DNA of 64,000 nucleotides from Actinomyces sp. ICM47 (GTDB lineage: Bacteria > Actinomycetota > Actinomycetes > Actinomycetales > Actinomycetaceae), in assembly GCF_000278725.1 (NCBI RefSeq), contig NZ_ALCA01000125.1:4673-68672 (forward strand), in the 5' to 3' direction. The notes under the pieces were generated by a model, which had not been told where the DNA came from, searched no databases, and saw only the letters and a program-made list of their open reading frames with translations. Positions 43,130-51,564 of the stretch are shown here, piece by piece (positions within the stretch are counted from its first letter, which is position 1; each line of letters opens with the position of its first letter). The translations under genes and the position numbers were made by a program.

Positions 43130-43906
43130 TCAACGGCCGCAATGCCTCGTCAGTTCGTTGATCGCTGTCTTCGTCTGATTGATCGCCTCGCTGAGGGGAA
43201 TTCGTAGCTGTAGGCGTTCTCGTTGCGTGGTTCCGTGTGCCTTCCACTGGGCACGCAGTCGATCCTGCCTGCTCTGGCACTCGAGCAAGCGCTCAATCAA
43301 CGCCACCACGTCCGAGGTCCGGCACAGACTCGGATCCGGATAGAAGCCAGCAAGGCGAGCGACACGAGCCAAGCGGATTCGCGCCATGATGTCCTCGATC
43401 ACATGAGCCAGCGAACGCTGATCAAGGGTGTCGAAAGCCAGCGAGGACAGGAAGGCCTTCCCCTGCTCCGTGCGCCGCCACACACCGATGCTGCTGTCCA
43501 CCTCCATGGCGTCGACAGTCAATCCCGTCGCACGCTTCCGGCGCGACGTGAGCGCTGCAGACAGACAGGCATCGCCACGGGCGTTCTCCTGGATCAGGAG
43601 TGATGGATGCGGGAAGCAGCCGTGCACAAGAGCGGCAGTCGACTCGAACGCTCGCGTCTTTCCGAGGGATGCACGCAAGAATAACACCGCATCGATACGA
43701 CGATTCGTCGCGGCTGTCGCGGGAATGCAAGTCGTGGTCTCCTGCGCGACTCCCAGGAGAGTCAGCCCCTCAATCTTGCCCAGGCCCTCGCGCTGCGTGC
43801 GCGTCAGGTCCACCTCGCGCAGCAGCACATCTGTGGGAATCGTGCGCTCGAAGCGACGGACGCCGGGCGGCAGGGCCAGTGTCGACCCCCAGTCGATGGA
43901 GCTCAC
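43130..43906 (-). CDS. DUF4391-like protein of the helicase island
   Basis: A 258-residue protein starting four bases inside the helicase gene (ATGA overlap). It begins with RFERTIPTDVLLREVDLTRTQREGL, then IPATAATNRRIDAVLFLRASLG and VHGCFPHPSLLI, an order like DUF4391 proteins, which are often encoded beside helicases and type III methyltransferases. The C-terminal half is helical (IEDIMARIRLARVARLAGFY, RLRAQWKAHGTTQRERLQLR). No catalytic motif is evident. Function unknown; the family match is by eye and moderately certain. Its tight coupling to the helicase makes it a probable partner. Confidence 0.62.
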   Translation of the reverse strand: MSSIDWGSTLALPPGVRRFERTIPTDVLLREVDLTRTQREGLGKIEGLTLLGVAQETTTCIPATAATNRRIDAVLFLRASLGKTRAFESTAALVHGCFPHPSLLIQENARGDACLSAALTSRRKRATGLTVDAMEVDSSIGVWRRTEQGKAFLSSLAFDTLDQRSLAHVIEDIMARIRLARVARLAGFYPDPSLCRTSDVVALIERLLECQSRQDRLRAQWKAHGTTQRERLQLRIPLSEAINQTKTAINELTRHCGR

Positions 43907-46900
43907 AGGAGCACCACAAAGCTCACCAGAGAGAAGTCTGCTTCTGACGAGGCTCCCTGGGCAATCGTTCCCGGTGTGAACAGCGATTCGAGGGTTGCTT
44001 CTTCTCCCTGCCTGATCGCCGCTGCGACGGCCTCGGTCAGCAGCGCCGAGTACTCGCTCATGTTCTCACCATCACGTGTGGCTCGGTTGAATTGCGCGCA
44101 CAGGGCATCCAGTGGCTCATGGTGTTCCTCGCACAGCCGCCTGAGCAGGTCCAGGGAACGCGTTGGGTTGGATAGTGTCCGCGCGCCTGCTGCGTCCCGC
44201 GGCACGTAAATAAGAGAGAGCGGAGCGTTTGCACGGCTGGCACCACTACCACCTGCACGCTGTTCGAGACAGAAGATCACTCCCGGACTCACGTGAGAGC
44301 GCAGGTCATCCGGAATTGACACGACCGCGTGCAAGCCCGTCGGCGCGCCTTCCAGTGTGCCCGGGTTCGCGTTCATGTAGCGCTCCAACTCGATTCGGAA
44401 ATCATCCAACGCAAAATCCGTGATCGACATTCCCCGCCGTATGTCTTCGAGGTCGAGAGTCTCACTGCGCAGCGTGCGCAACTGATCCGAGCGATACTCC
44501 AGGTCGTTCATATCCTCCGACGGGGTGAGCAGATTCTCCTCGCCGGAGGCACTCGCATCGCCCAGAGCCATGCGTGACTTCACACGCGACTCAAGATTGA
44601 TGTAGGACTCCAGGTCGACGTCCGGCCAGAAGGTCACCATCTGGATATGCTCATTCGTCGAGCCCAGGCGGTCGACGCGGCCGAAACGCTGCACGAGACG
44701 AACCGGGTTCCAGTGCACATCGTAATTGACCACGCAATCGCAGTCCTGGAGGTTCTGCCCCTCCGAGATGCAATCCGTTGCGAAGACGATGTCGATCTCG
44801 CCCTCACGGTCCGCGAGGGCATTGGTTTCCTTCGAACGCGGCGAGAAACGACCGAGGATATCCTCGAAGCCACCACGCGCCCGGCGCTTTCCCGTGACTC
44901 GATTGCGAGTGCCTGTCACTTGCGCGCACGTCAGGCCGTGGCTCCGTTGCAGATCCGGTGCCAACTGGTCATAGAGATAGGTAACGGTGTCAGCGAAAGC
45001 GCTGAAGACGAGTACTTTTCTGTTACCCGAGTTAATCTGGCCGGCTCCGGTCTTCTCCGCGATCAGTGTCCGTAACGCGCCGAGCTTGGCATCACGATCC
45101 GGGGTCACTGCCCGGGCGTAACCAACCAGTTCGTCGAGAATCGCAATGTCGCGTACGAGGTCCACGGACAGAGCCTCGCGGTCCACATCGCGCAAGTCGA
45201 CGCGGATCTGCGCCCCGACCTCGAACATCTCAGCATCTCGGTCATCGAGGCCGTCCTCAAGGCCCTCAATCCCGTATCCCACTGCTACAGAATCGACAGC
45301 ATCGCGCGCGTCAAGCGCCGCGAGTCGATCCAGGATGTCGGCGCAAGAACTGCGCACGCGGTCCAGTGTCGTGCGGAAGGCGCTCACGGAAGACTCCATG
45401 CGCTTGAGGAGGTTGACACGCATCAGCGCGGCGACCGCATTCGTACGATGCAGCTCACTGCCGAAGTCATTGCCGAAGCCCTCGCGGTAGTCGGCCTCGT
45501 AGGCAGGCCGCGCATCCTCACGCACGTAGGACAGAAGCTGATACTGGGCGAAACTCAGATCGCTGATCATATCGTAGAGCTGCCCAATGGGAGGCAACTC
45601 GCCGCGTGAATCAATGGGCTTCTGGACATTGCACGGAGTGAGGCGGGTGGGGAATGTCCCCGTCTCGGTGCCGTAGTATTTGGCCACATGCTTGCGGCTA
45701 CGCGCAATCGTCAGGGCGTCGAGGAGCGCAAAATAGTCCGCATTGACGTACTCGGCGAAGCTCTCCGTCGTGTGACGTCCATGCGCCTGCGAACTCCACA
45801 GGTTGAAGCGCTTTTGTGCCAGTCGCATCACCGCATCGATGGAAACGATGCCATCGGTCTTCTCGAGGTAATCATCACGACCCTCCGTAATGAGCTCAAT
45901 CTGGTTACGCAGGTCGGTGAGACGATTATTGATCGGGGTCGCCGACAGCATGAGCACCTTCGTGCGTCCGTTAGCCCGGATCACCTCGTTCATCAGGCGC
46001 GTGTAACGATTCGTGCTCGCCCCGGTCACACTCCTATTGCGGAAGTTGTGGCTCTCATCGATGACAACCAGATCGAATGTCCCCCACTGCAGGTGTTCCA
46101 GGTCGATGTCCCCACTCTTGCCACGGCGACGCGACAGGTCCGTGTGGTTCAACACCTTGTAGGCGAATCGGTCCGCAGCCAAGGGATTACGTTCATCGCT
46201 CGTCTGCGTCCACAGCGTCCAGTTCTCACGCAGGCGCTTCGGACACAGTACCAATACGTTCTTGTTGAGCTGCTGGTAGTACTTAATGACGGCGAGCGCT
46301 TCGAATGTCTTGCCCAGGCCAACGCTGTCGGCGATGATGCAGCCGTTATACTTTTCCAACTTACGAATCGCCCCGATAACGGCGTCCTTCTGAAAATCGT
46401 AGAGCTTACCCCAGATCACCGACTCGAAAAAACCGGTATCTTCACGTGGATTGTGATCCTGGTTCTCCAGGAGGAACCGCCGAAAGATGTGGTACAGGGT
46501 CAGGAAATAGATGAACTCAGGAGCATTCTCTGTGTAGAGAGCCTCCACCTGGTGAGCAATCTGCTCAGTGACATCACAGGTCTTTGTATCATCGGCCCAC
46601 ACGGACTCGAATGTCGCCATAAGAAATTCAACCTGTGCCTTGGCCTCATCCCCCGCACAATGGGTCATCATCGTCAGCGTATCCGGACGACGCTCAACTC
46701 CCAGTCCCTCAAGGGTGAAGGTGGCACCCTGTCCCGTCAACAGATGGGGACTCTTGGCGGAGTCCTCGACGATGTAACTGGGCGTCAACTGAAGCATGTG
46801 CTCGCGCTGCACGGAGCGGAACGTCACCTTCTCCCTCAGCCAGGATGCACACGCCCGCGCGAGAGCACGCTGGCTGAGCTTGTTGCGCAGCGTGAGTTCC

Positions 46901-47175
46901 AGGGACGAGTCAGCGAGCGCTTTTTCTCTCTCCCCCTGCGCACGTCGCGCGATATCAAACTCCGGTGCCCCCACGACCCATCCCATGTCTTGAATAAACG
47001 TCGGTTCACTGAACAGAAAACGCACGGAGTCGAGGCGTTCAAGCTCCTCGCGCAGCTCTCCAAAGGCGAACAGGCTGAAGTGCGCGCTGATAATCGACAG
47101 TTTCGCCTCGTCATCGAGGTTGGCACGCAGGGCGTCTACCAGGCGTTTGCCCTCGGTGTTGTCGAGAATCTCCAT
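43903..47175 (-). CDS. SNF2-type helicase with phospholipase-D-like N-terminal region
   Basis: A 1090-residue superfamily 2 protein. Residues 1-130 resemble the PLD-like N-terminal domain of defence-associated SNF2 helicases (IISAHFSLFAFGELREELERL, VRFLFSEPTF), but no HKD motif is present. The motor has motif I ADSVGLGKTFEAL near residue 283, motif II VVIDESHNFRN (373-376 DESH), motif III SATPINNR near 411, a lobe-2 start VLVFSAFADTV, FATDCISEGQNLQDC, and motif VI QRFGRVDRLGS. A long C-terminal region has no recognised domain. The region is less G+C-rich than its neighbours (the 60 bases at 46381-46440 are 50 percent). It lies in a two-gene operon with the DUF4391-like gene. Confidence 0.85.
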   Translation of the reverse strand: MEILDNTEGKRLVDALRANLDDEAKLSIISAHFSLFAFGELREELERLDSVRFLFSEPTFIQDMGWVVGAPEFDIARRAQGEREKALADSSLELTLRNKLSQRALARACASWLREKVTFRSVQREHMLQLTPSYIVEDSAKSPHLLTGQGATFTLEGLGVERRPDTLTMMTHCAGDEAKAQVEFLMATFESVWADDTKTCDVTEQIAHQVEALYTENAPEFIYFLTLYHIFRRFLLENQDHNPREDTGFFESVIWGKLYDFQKDAVIGAIRKLEKYNGCIIADSVGLGKTFEALAVIKYYQQLNKNVLVLCPKRLRENWTLWTQTSDERNPLAADRFAYKVLNHTDLSRRRGKSGDIDLEHLQWGTFDLVVIDESHNFRNRSVTGASTNRYTRLMNEVIRANGRTKVLMLSATPINNRLTDLRNQIELITEGRDDYLEKTDGIVSIDAVMRLAQKRFNLWSSQAHGRHTTESFAEYVNADYFALLDALTIARSRKHVAKYYGTETGTFPTRLTPCNVQKPIDSRGELPPIGQLYDMISDLSFAQYQLLSYVREDARPAYEADYREGFGNDFGSELHRTNAVAALMRVNLLKRMESSVSAFRTTLDRVRSSCADILDRLAALDARDAVDSVAVGYGIEGLEDGLDDRDAEMFEVGAQIRVDLRDVDREALSVDLVRDIAILDELVGYARAVTPDRDAKLGALRTLIAEKTGAGQINSGNRKVLVFSAFADTVTYLYDQLAPDLQRSHGLTCAQVTGTRNRVTGKRRARGGFEDILGRFSPRSKETNALADREGEIDIVFATDCISEGQNLQDCDCVVNYDVHWNPVRLVQRFGRVDRLGSTNEHIQMVTFWPDVDLESYINLESRVKSRMALGDASASGEENLLTPSEDMNDLEYRSDQLRTLRSETLDLEDIRRGMSITDFALDDFRIELERYMNANPGTLEGAPTGLHAVVSIPDDLRSHVSPGVIFCLEQRAGGSGASRANAPLSLIYVPRDAAGARTLSNPTRSLDLLRRLCEEHHEPLDALCAQFNRATRDGENMSEYSALLTEAVAAAIRQGEEATLESLFTPGTIAQGASSEADFSLVSFVVLL

Positions 47176-47312
47176 GGGCTTTGCCCCTCTCCTTCATGCC
47201 GTGACGCACATTAGGTTACCGGACCATCATGGGGAACGGGACACGCGACACTGGAGCCGCTCGCAGAAGAGAACGGGAGGCGCGGGACCAGTGACCGCGG
47301 GATTACATACGA

Positions 47313-47344
47313 GTGTCCCCGGAACCGAGCGGTTCCGGGGACAC
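47313..47344. terminator. Hairpin terminator after the suf operon
   Basis: Arms gtgtccccggaacc and ggttccggggacac (fourteen perfect pairs) around gagc. It lies 17 bases downstream of the MIP18-family stop on the minus strand and closes the suf operon before the helicase promoter region. Confidence 0.85.
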
Positions 47345-47360
47345 TGCGCGCAAAGGCATC

Positions 47361-47795
47361 TCAGACGTTGAAGCCGATTGCGCGCAACTGCTCACGACCA
47401 TCCGGTGTGATACGGTCAGGACCCCACGGCGGCATCCACACCCAGTTGATCTGGACCTCGTCGGTGACTCCCGACAGGATGGTCTGCGCCTGGCGCTCGA
47501 TCACGTCGGTCAGCGGGCATGCCGCGGACGTCAGCGTCATGTCGAGGCGTACCTGGTTCTCAGCACCGATGACGACGCCGTAGACCAGACCCAGGTCAAC
47601 GATGTTGATGCCCAGTTCGGGGTCGATAACGTCCTTGAGAGCCTCCAGGACGTTCTCAGCAGCGAGGGTGCCCTGCTCGATGACGTCGGTGCCGTCAATC
47701 TGACGGGTGGCCTCAGGCGACTGCGCCGTCTCGTTCGAGGCGGGCACGCCGAAGCGCTGCTCGACAGGCTCAGTCTGAGCCATCGGGTTATTCAT
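47361..47795 (-). CDS. sufT: MIP18/SufT-like (DUF59) Fe-S assembly factor
   Basis: A 144-residue protein of the DUF59/MIP18 family that helps load Fe-S clusters onto client proteins. The start is the ATG at 47795 (MNNPMAQTEPVEQRFG), preceded by AAAGGAAT. Residues 1-45 are a polar extension. The core shows ALKDVIDPELGINIVDLGLVYG with the conserved DPE and the cysteine in TLTSAACPLTDVIE. It is the last gene of the suf operon, starting ten bases after the sufU stop, and is followed by a strong terminator. The symbol follows actinobacterial usage. Confidence 0.9.
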   Translation of the reverse strand: MNNPMAQTEPVEQRFGVPASNETAQSPEATRQIDGTDVIEQGTLAAENVLEALKDVIDPELGINIVDLGLVYGVVIGAENQVRLDMTLTSAACPLTDVIERQAQTILSGVTDEVQINWVWMPPWGPDRITPDGREQLRAIGFNV

Positions 47796-47805
47796 AGCGA
47801 TTCCT

Positions 47806-48282
47806 TTACTGCTCGTCGGGCTCGCCCGCGGCGGAAATATCGATACCGGACTTGGCCAACGCGTCGCGCAGGGCGTACCAGCCCAGCAGCGCGCACTTAA
47901 CGCGGTTCGCGAACTGAGACGTGGACTCCAGAGCGGCCGCATCACCCAGCTCGTCGAGGATCTCGTCGTCGACGCCCAGGTTACGCGAATGCATCATGAC
48001 TTCCATGTCCCGATAGAGGCGGCTGATCTCCTCAGCGGACTTGCCCTCCGTCAGGTCGGTCATCATGGACAGCGAGGCGCGCGAGATCGAGCAACCGTCG
48101 CCATCCCACTGCATTGATGCAAGGAAGTCGCCGTCCAGCGTGACGCCCAAAGTGACCTCGTCGCCGCATGTCGGATTCACCTGGTGAGAGGACGCGTCCT
48201 GCCCAGAGGGGTCTCCCTCCCCGTGCTTTTCACGCGCATGGTCCAAGATCACCTGCTGATACAACTGCTCGAGACTACCCAT
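47806..48282 (-). CDS. sufU: SufU-type Fe-S assembly / sulfur-relay protein
   Basis: A 158-residue zinc-dependent partner that accepts sulfur from SufS and passes it to SufBCD. I use the ATG at 48282 (MGSLEQLYQQ), preceded by GAAAGG; the upstream in-frame start gives five extra residues. The three metal-binding cysteines are in NPTCGDE, GDGCSISRAS and RVKCALLGW, with the conserved Asp of CGDE. The segment between the first and second cysteine and the insertion before the last match SufU rather than IscU. It sits between sufS and the MIP18-family gene. Confidence 0.94.
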   Translation of the reverse strand: MGSLEQLYQQVILDHAREKHGEGDPSGQDASSHQVNPTCGDEVTLGVTLDGDFLASMQWDGDGCSISRASLSMMTDLTEGKSAEEISRLYRDMEVMMHSRNLGVDDEILDELGDAAALESTSQFANRVKCALLGWYALRDALAKSGIDISAAGEPDEQ

Positions 48283-48321
48283 AGCTACCTTTCTCAAAGG
48301 ATCCGACGACTCGCACTGATT

Positions 48322-49599
48322 CTACCGACCGAAGAAGGCTCGTACCTTCGACAAGCCATCCACCAGACGCTCAATTTCCTCGGGCGTCGTCGTCGGTGCC
48401 ACCGATGCGCGCGCCGAGGAGCGCACCTGGAAGAAGGTGTGCAGCGGAATCGCGCAGTGGTGCCCGACGCGAACAGCGACATCCACCGAGTCCATGAACT
48501 GGCCGACGTCGTGGGGGTGTACGCCGTCCACGGCGAAGGCCACGACACCGATGCGGTCCACGTCCGAGGCGGGACCCAGCACGGTGATGCCGTCAATTGA
48601 GGAGAGGCCATCGAGCATCATGCGGGTGAGCGCATGCTCGTGGGCTTCGACGCGGGTCATGTCGAGGCCAGCCAGGTAGCGCAGCGCCTCAGCCCAGGCT
48701 GCGATCTGTGCGACGGGCTGGGAACCCGCTTCGAAGCGCTCGGGCGGTGCCATGAAGGTGGACTCCTCCATGGTGACCCACTCGATCATGGAGCCGCCCG
48801 TGAGGACGGGAGGCATCGCAGCCAGCAGCGTTCGCCGCCCCCACAGCGCACCCGCGCCCGTGGGTCCGAGCATCTTGTGCGAAGAGAAGACCGCGAAGTC
48901 TACATCCAGCGTGGACAGGTCGAGAGCCATGTGGGCGCTCGACTGGCAGGTGTCCAGCAGGATGAGCGCGCCAACCGCGCGCGCAGCAGCCGTGATGGCG
49001 GCGACCGGGGAGACGGCACCCGTCACATTGGAGACGTGTGTGAAGGCCACAAGGCGCGTATTTGGCGTGATGACCGACAGGGTGTCGAGGTCGATGCGGC
49101 CGTCCGGGGTCAGGTCGAGCCATGCCAGTTCAGCGCCCGTGCGCGCACACAGTTGCTGCCAGGGAACGATGTTCGCGTGGTGCTCGGCGCGCGTACACAC
49201 GATGCGGTCGCCGGGTCCCACGCGCATAGGCGCGGCCTCGTCCCCGCCCAGGCCGCAGGACGCGTTACCCATCGATAGGGCGACCAGGTTGATGGCCTCG
49301 GTGGCGTTCTTCGTCCACACGATCTCGTCCGGGTTTGCACCCACGAACGAGGCCAGAGTGCCCCTCGCGCTCTCGAAGGCGTCGGTCGCTTCGTCACCCA
49401 GCAGGTGCGTGCCCCTGTGGACGGCACCGTTGGAGCGCCGGTAGAAGTCAGCCTCGGCGTTGATAACGGCCTCAGGCTTTTGCGAGGTCGCCGACGCATC
49501 GAGGTACGCAATGGGTGCCCCGCCGCGCCCGACGCGACTCAGGATCGGGAAGTCTGATCGGATCGCGTCGAGCTCGGCGGCGGTGAAGTCCTTGGACAC
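48322..49599 (-). CDS. sufS: Cysteine desulfurase SufS
   Basis: A PLP-dependent enzyme that takes sulfur from cysteine as a persulfide for Fe-S assembly. It has 425 residues; GTG start at 49599. The PLP-binding Lys is in SSHKMLGPTGAGAL near residue 230, EHHANIVPWQ carries the His stacking on PLP, and the C-terminal VRVGHHCAIPL holds the catalytic Cys on the short loop of type II desulfurases. It follows sufC by five bases and precedes sufU by about 40, in the order usual for actinobacterial suf operons. Confidence 0.95.
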   Translation of the reverse strand: MSKDFTAAELDAIRSDFPILSRVGRGGAPIAYLDASATSQKPEAVINAEADFYRRSNGAVHRGTHLLGDEATDAFESARGTLASFVGANPDEIVWTKNATEAINLVALSMGNASCGLGGDEAAPMRVGPGDRIVCTRAEHHANIVPWQQLCARTGAELAWLDLTPDGRIDLDTLSVITPNTRLVAFTHVSNVTGAVSPVAAITAAARAVGALILLDTCQSSAHMALDLSTLDVDFAVFSSHKMLGPTGAGALWGRRTLLAAMPPVLTGGSMIEWVTMEESTFMAPPERFEAGSQPVAQIAAWAEALRYLAGLDMTRVEAHEHALTRMMLDGLSSIDGITVLGPASDVDRIGVVAFAVDGVHPHDVGQFMDSVDVAVRVGHHCAIPLHTFFQVRSSARASVAPTTTPEEIERLVDGLSKVRAFFGR

Positions 49600-49604
49600 G
49601 GGTA

Positions 49605-50357
49605 TCAGAGACCCAGGTACTTGTCGTAGCCGTTCTCTTCGAGTTCGTCGGCGAGCTCGGGGCCACCCTGGGCGGCGACGTGGCCGTCGACGAACACGTG
49701 AACGTGGCTGGGCTTGATGTAGCGCAGGATGCGGGTGTAGTGCGTGATCAGCATGACGCCGCAGCCGGTCTCGCCGTGGACGCGGTTGACGCCCTCGGAG
49801 ACGATGCGCAGCGCGTCGACGTCAAGGCCGGAGTCAGTCTCGTCGAGGACGGCGAAGGAGGGCTTGAGCAGCTCCATCTGAAGGATCTCCAGGCGCTTCT
49901 TCTCGCCGCCGGAGAAGCCGACGTTGACGTCGCGCTCGGCGAAGTCGGGGTCCATGCGCAGGTTTTCCATGGAGGTCTTCATCTCCTTGACCCACGTACG
50001 CAGGGCGGGAGCCTTGCCATCGATAGCGGTCTTGGCGGTGCGCAGGAAGTTGGAGACGGACACGCCCGCAACCTCGACGGGGTACTGCATGGCCAGGAAC
50101 AGGCCAGCCTTGGCGCGCTCGTCGACGCTCATGTCGGTGATGAGCTGATCGTCGAGCCAGGCTTCACCGGAGGTGATCTCGTAGTCGGGGTGACCGGCGA
50201 GGGCGTAGGCCATGGTGGACTTACCGGAGCCGTTGGGACCCATGATGGCGTGGATTTCGCCGGAGTTGATGGTGAGGTTGACGCCCTTGAGGATTTCCTT
50301 GGGACCCTCGGCGGTCTCGACGGAGACGTGCAGGTCCTTAATGCGCAGAGTCGACAT
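49605..50357 (-). CDS. sufC: Fe-S assembly ATPase SufC
   Basis: A 250-residue ABC-type ATPase that forms the SufBC2D scaffold complex in the cytoplasm. Walker A is MGPNGSGKSTMAYALAG near residue 39, the signature FSGGEKKRLEIL, and Walker B FAVLDETDSGLDVDALR, a SufC hallmark (DETDSGLD). The switch His is in LITHYTRIL. It lies between sufD (16 bases upstream) and sufS, as part of the operon. Confidence 0.97.
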   Translation of the reverse strand: MSTLRIKDLHVSVETAEGPKEILKGVNLTINSGEIHAIMGPNGSGKSTMAYALAGHPDYEITSGEAWLDDQLITDMSVDERAKAGLFLAMQYPVEVAGVSVSNFLRTAKTAIDGKAPALRTWVKEMKTSMENLRMDPDFAERDVNVGFSGGEKKRLEILQMELLKPSFAVLDETDSGLDVDALRIVSEGVNRVHGETGCGVMLITHYTRILRYIKPSHVHVFVDGHVAAQGGPELADELEENGYDKYLGL

Positions 50358-50373
50358 GTGTATTCCTTAAAAC

Positions 50374-51564
50374 TCAGTTGTTACGGGACTTGGCCAGCTC
50401 GGCCTCAACGGTTGCCATGAGGTGCTCGACCACCTCGGGGACGCCAATCTGGTTGATCAGCTCGGCGAAGAAGCCGCGCACGACCAAGCGGCGGGCCTCG
50501 GCCTCCGGGACGCCACGGCTCATCAGGTAGAAGAGCTGCTCGTCGTCGAAGCGACCGGTCGCGGACGCGTGGCCCGCACCTTCAATTTCGCCGTTCTCGA
50601 TCTCGAGGTTGGGCACGGAGTCGGCCTTGGCACCTTCGGTGAGCACGAGGTTACGGTTCAGCTCGTAGGTGTCCGTGCCGTCGGCGGCCTCGCGGATCAG
50701 GCAGTCGCCGATCCACACCGAGTGTGCGTCCTTGCCCTGCAGGGCTCCCTTGTAGGTGACGCGCGAGAAGCACTTGGGCTGGGAGTGGTCAACGAACACT
50801 CGGTGCTCGAGGTGCTGGCCGCCGTCCACGAAGTAAATGCCGAGCATGGTCAGCTCAGCGCCAGGACCGCGGAAATCAGTATCCGCGCACAGACGCACAA
50901 GGTCGCCGCCGAAGGTGACGACGATGTGGGTGAGTTTAGAGTCGCGGCCCAGGGCCAGGCGCTGGTTCGAGGCGTGCAGGACAGTGTCGTCCCATTCCTG
51001 CAGCGACACGACGGTCAGGTTCGCGCTATCACCGGTCTCGACCTCGACGGTCTGGTTCAGAGCGGCCTGCGCGGAGCCGGCGTGCGAGAGGATGACGGTG
51101 GCCTTGGAGAAAGCACCTGCGCGAATCATGAGGTGCTGCGCACGGGTGCCCTCGACGTTAGCAACGTTGATGCGCACCGGAGCGTCCAGCTCGGCTTCGG
51201 CCGGGATCTCAACGACCGTCGCCTGCTCGAAGCCGTTCCAAGCGACGACGGCGGTGCGGTCGCCGGGAGCCAGGACGGTGCCCAGGCGCTTGTCATCACG
51301 CGCGACGGTCTCGACGGTAACCGGCGCGGGAGCGTCCACCGTGACGGGGGCATCGCCCGCGTCGTAGTTGGCGGGTTCAAACAGGCGCTCGATGCGACGC
51401 ATCGGGGTGAAGCGCCAGTCCTCTTCGCGGCCGTGCGGCACGGCAATGTCGTCCAGCTCGAAGGAGGTCGGGCGGTCGGCGCGCGAGGGGTGCGCCTTCT
51501 CGGAGCCGCCCCCGTGCGAGTGGGCCTTGTTCATGGTCTCGGCAATAGTGTTGGGGGTCGTCAT
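50374..51564 (-). CDS. sufD: Fe-S assembly scaffold protein SufD
   Basis: A 396-residue beta-helix protein of the SufBCD complex. N-terminal residues include the IAVPHGREEDWRFTPMRRIE segment typical of SufD. The core carries the family region ELNRNLVLTEGAKADSVPNLEIENGEIEGAGHASATGRFDD in pieces, such as DSVPNLEIENGEIEGAGHAS, and LFYLMSRGVPEAEARRLVVR near the C-terminus, which binds SufC. The start overlaps the last base of the sufB stop codon. A His of GHAS corresponds to the one implicated in cluster formation. Confidence 0.95.
   Translation of the reverse strand: MTTPNTIAETMNKAHSHGGGSEKAHPSRADRPTSFELDDIAVPHGREEDWRFTPMRRIERLFEPANYDAGDAPVTVDAPAPVTVETVARDDKRLGTVLAPGDRTAVVAWNGFEQATVVEIPAEAELDAPVRINVANVEGTRAQHLMIRAGAFSKATVILSHAGSAQAALNQTVEVETGDSANLTVVSLQEWDDTVLHASNQRLALGRDSKLTHIVVTFGGDLVRLCADTDFRGPGAELTMLGIYFVDGGQHLEHRVFVDHSQPKCFSRVTYKGALQGKDAHSVWIGDCLIREAADGTDTYELNRNLVLTEGAKADSVPNLEIENGEIEGAGHASATGRFDDEQLFYLMSRGVPEAEARRLVVRGFFAELINQIGVPEVVEHLMATVEAELAKSRNN

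Noticed and set aside
43130-47175. A full type III restriction-modification system at the helicase island
   Set aside because: No methyltransferase DPPY/NPPY motif and no nuclease gene was seen in the island or directly around it.
45688-47214. A 508-codon plus-strand frame opposite the helicase
   Set aside because: The helicase has all SF2 motifs in order; the opposite frame has none. Shadow.
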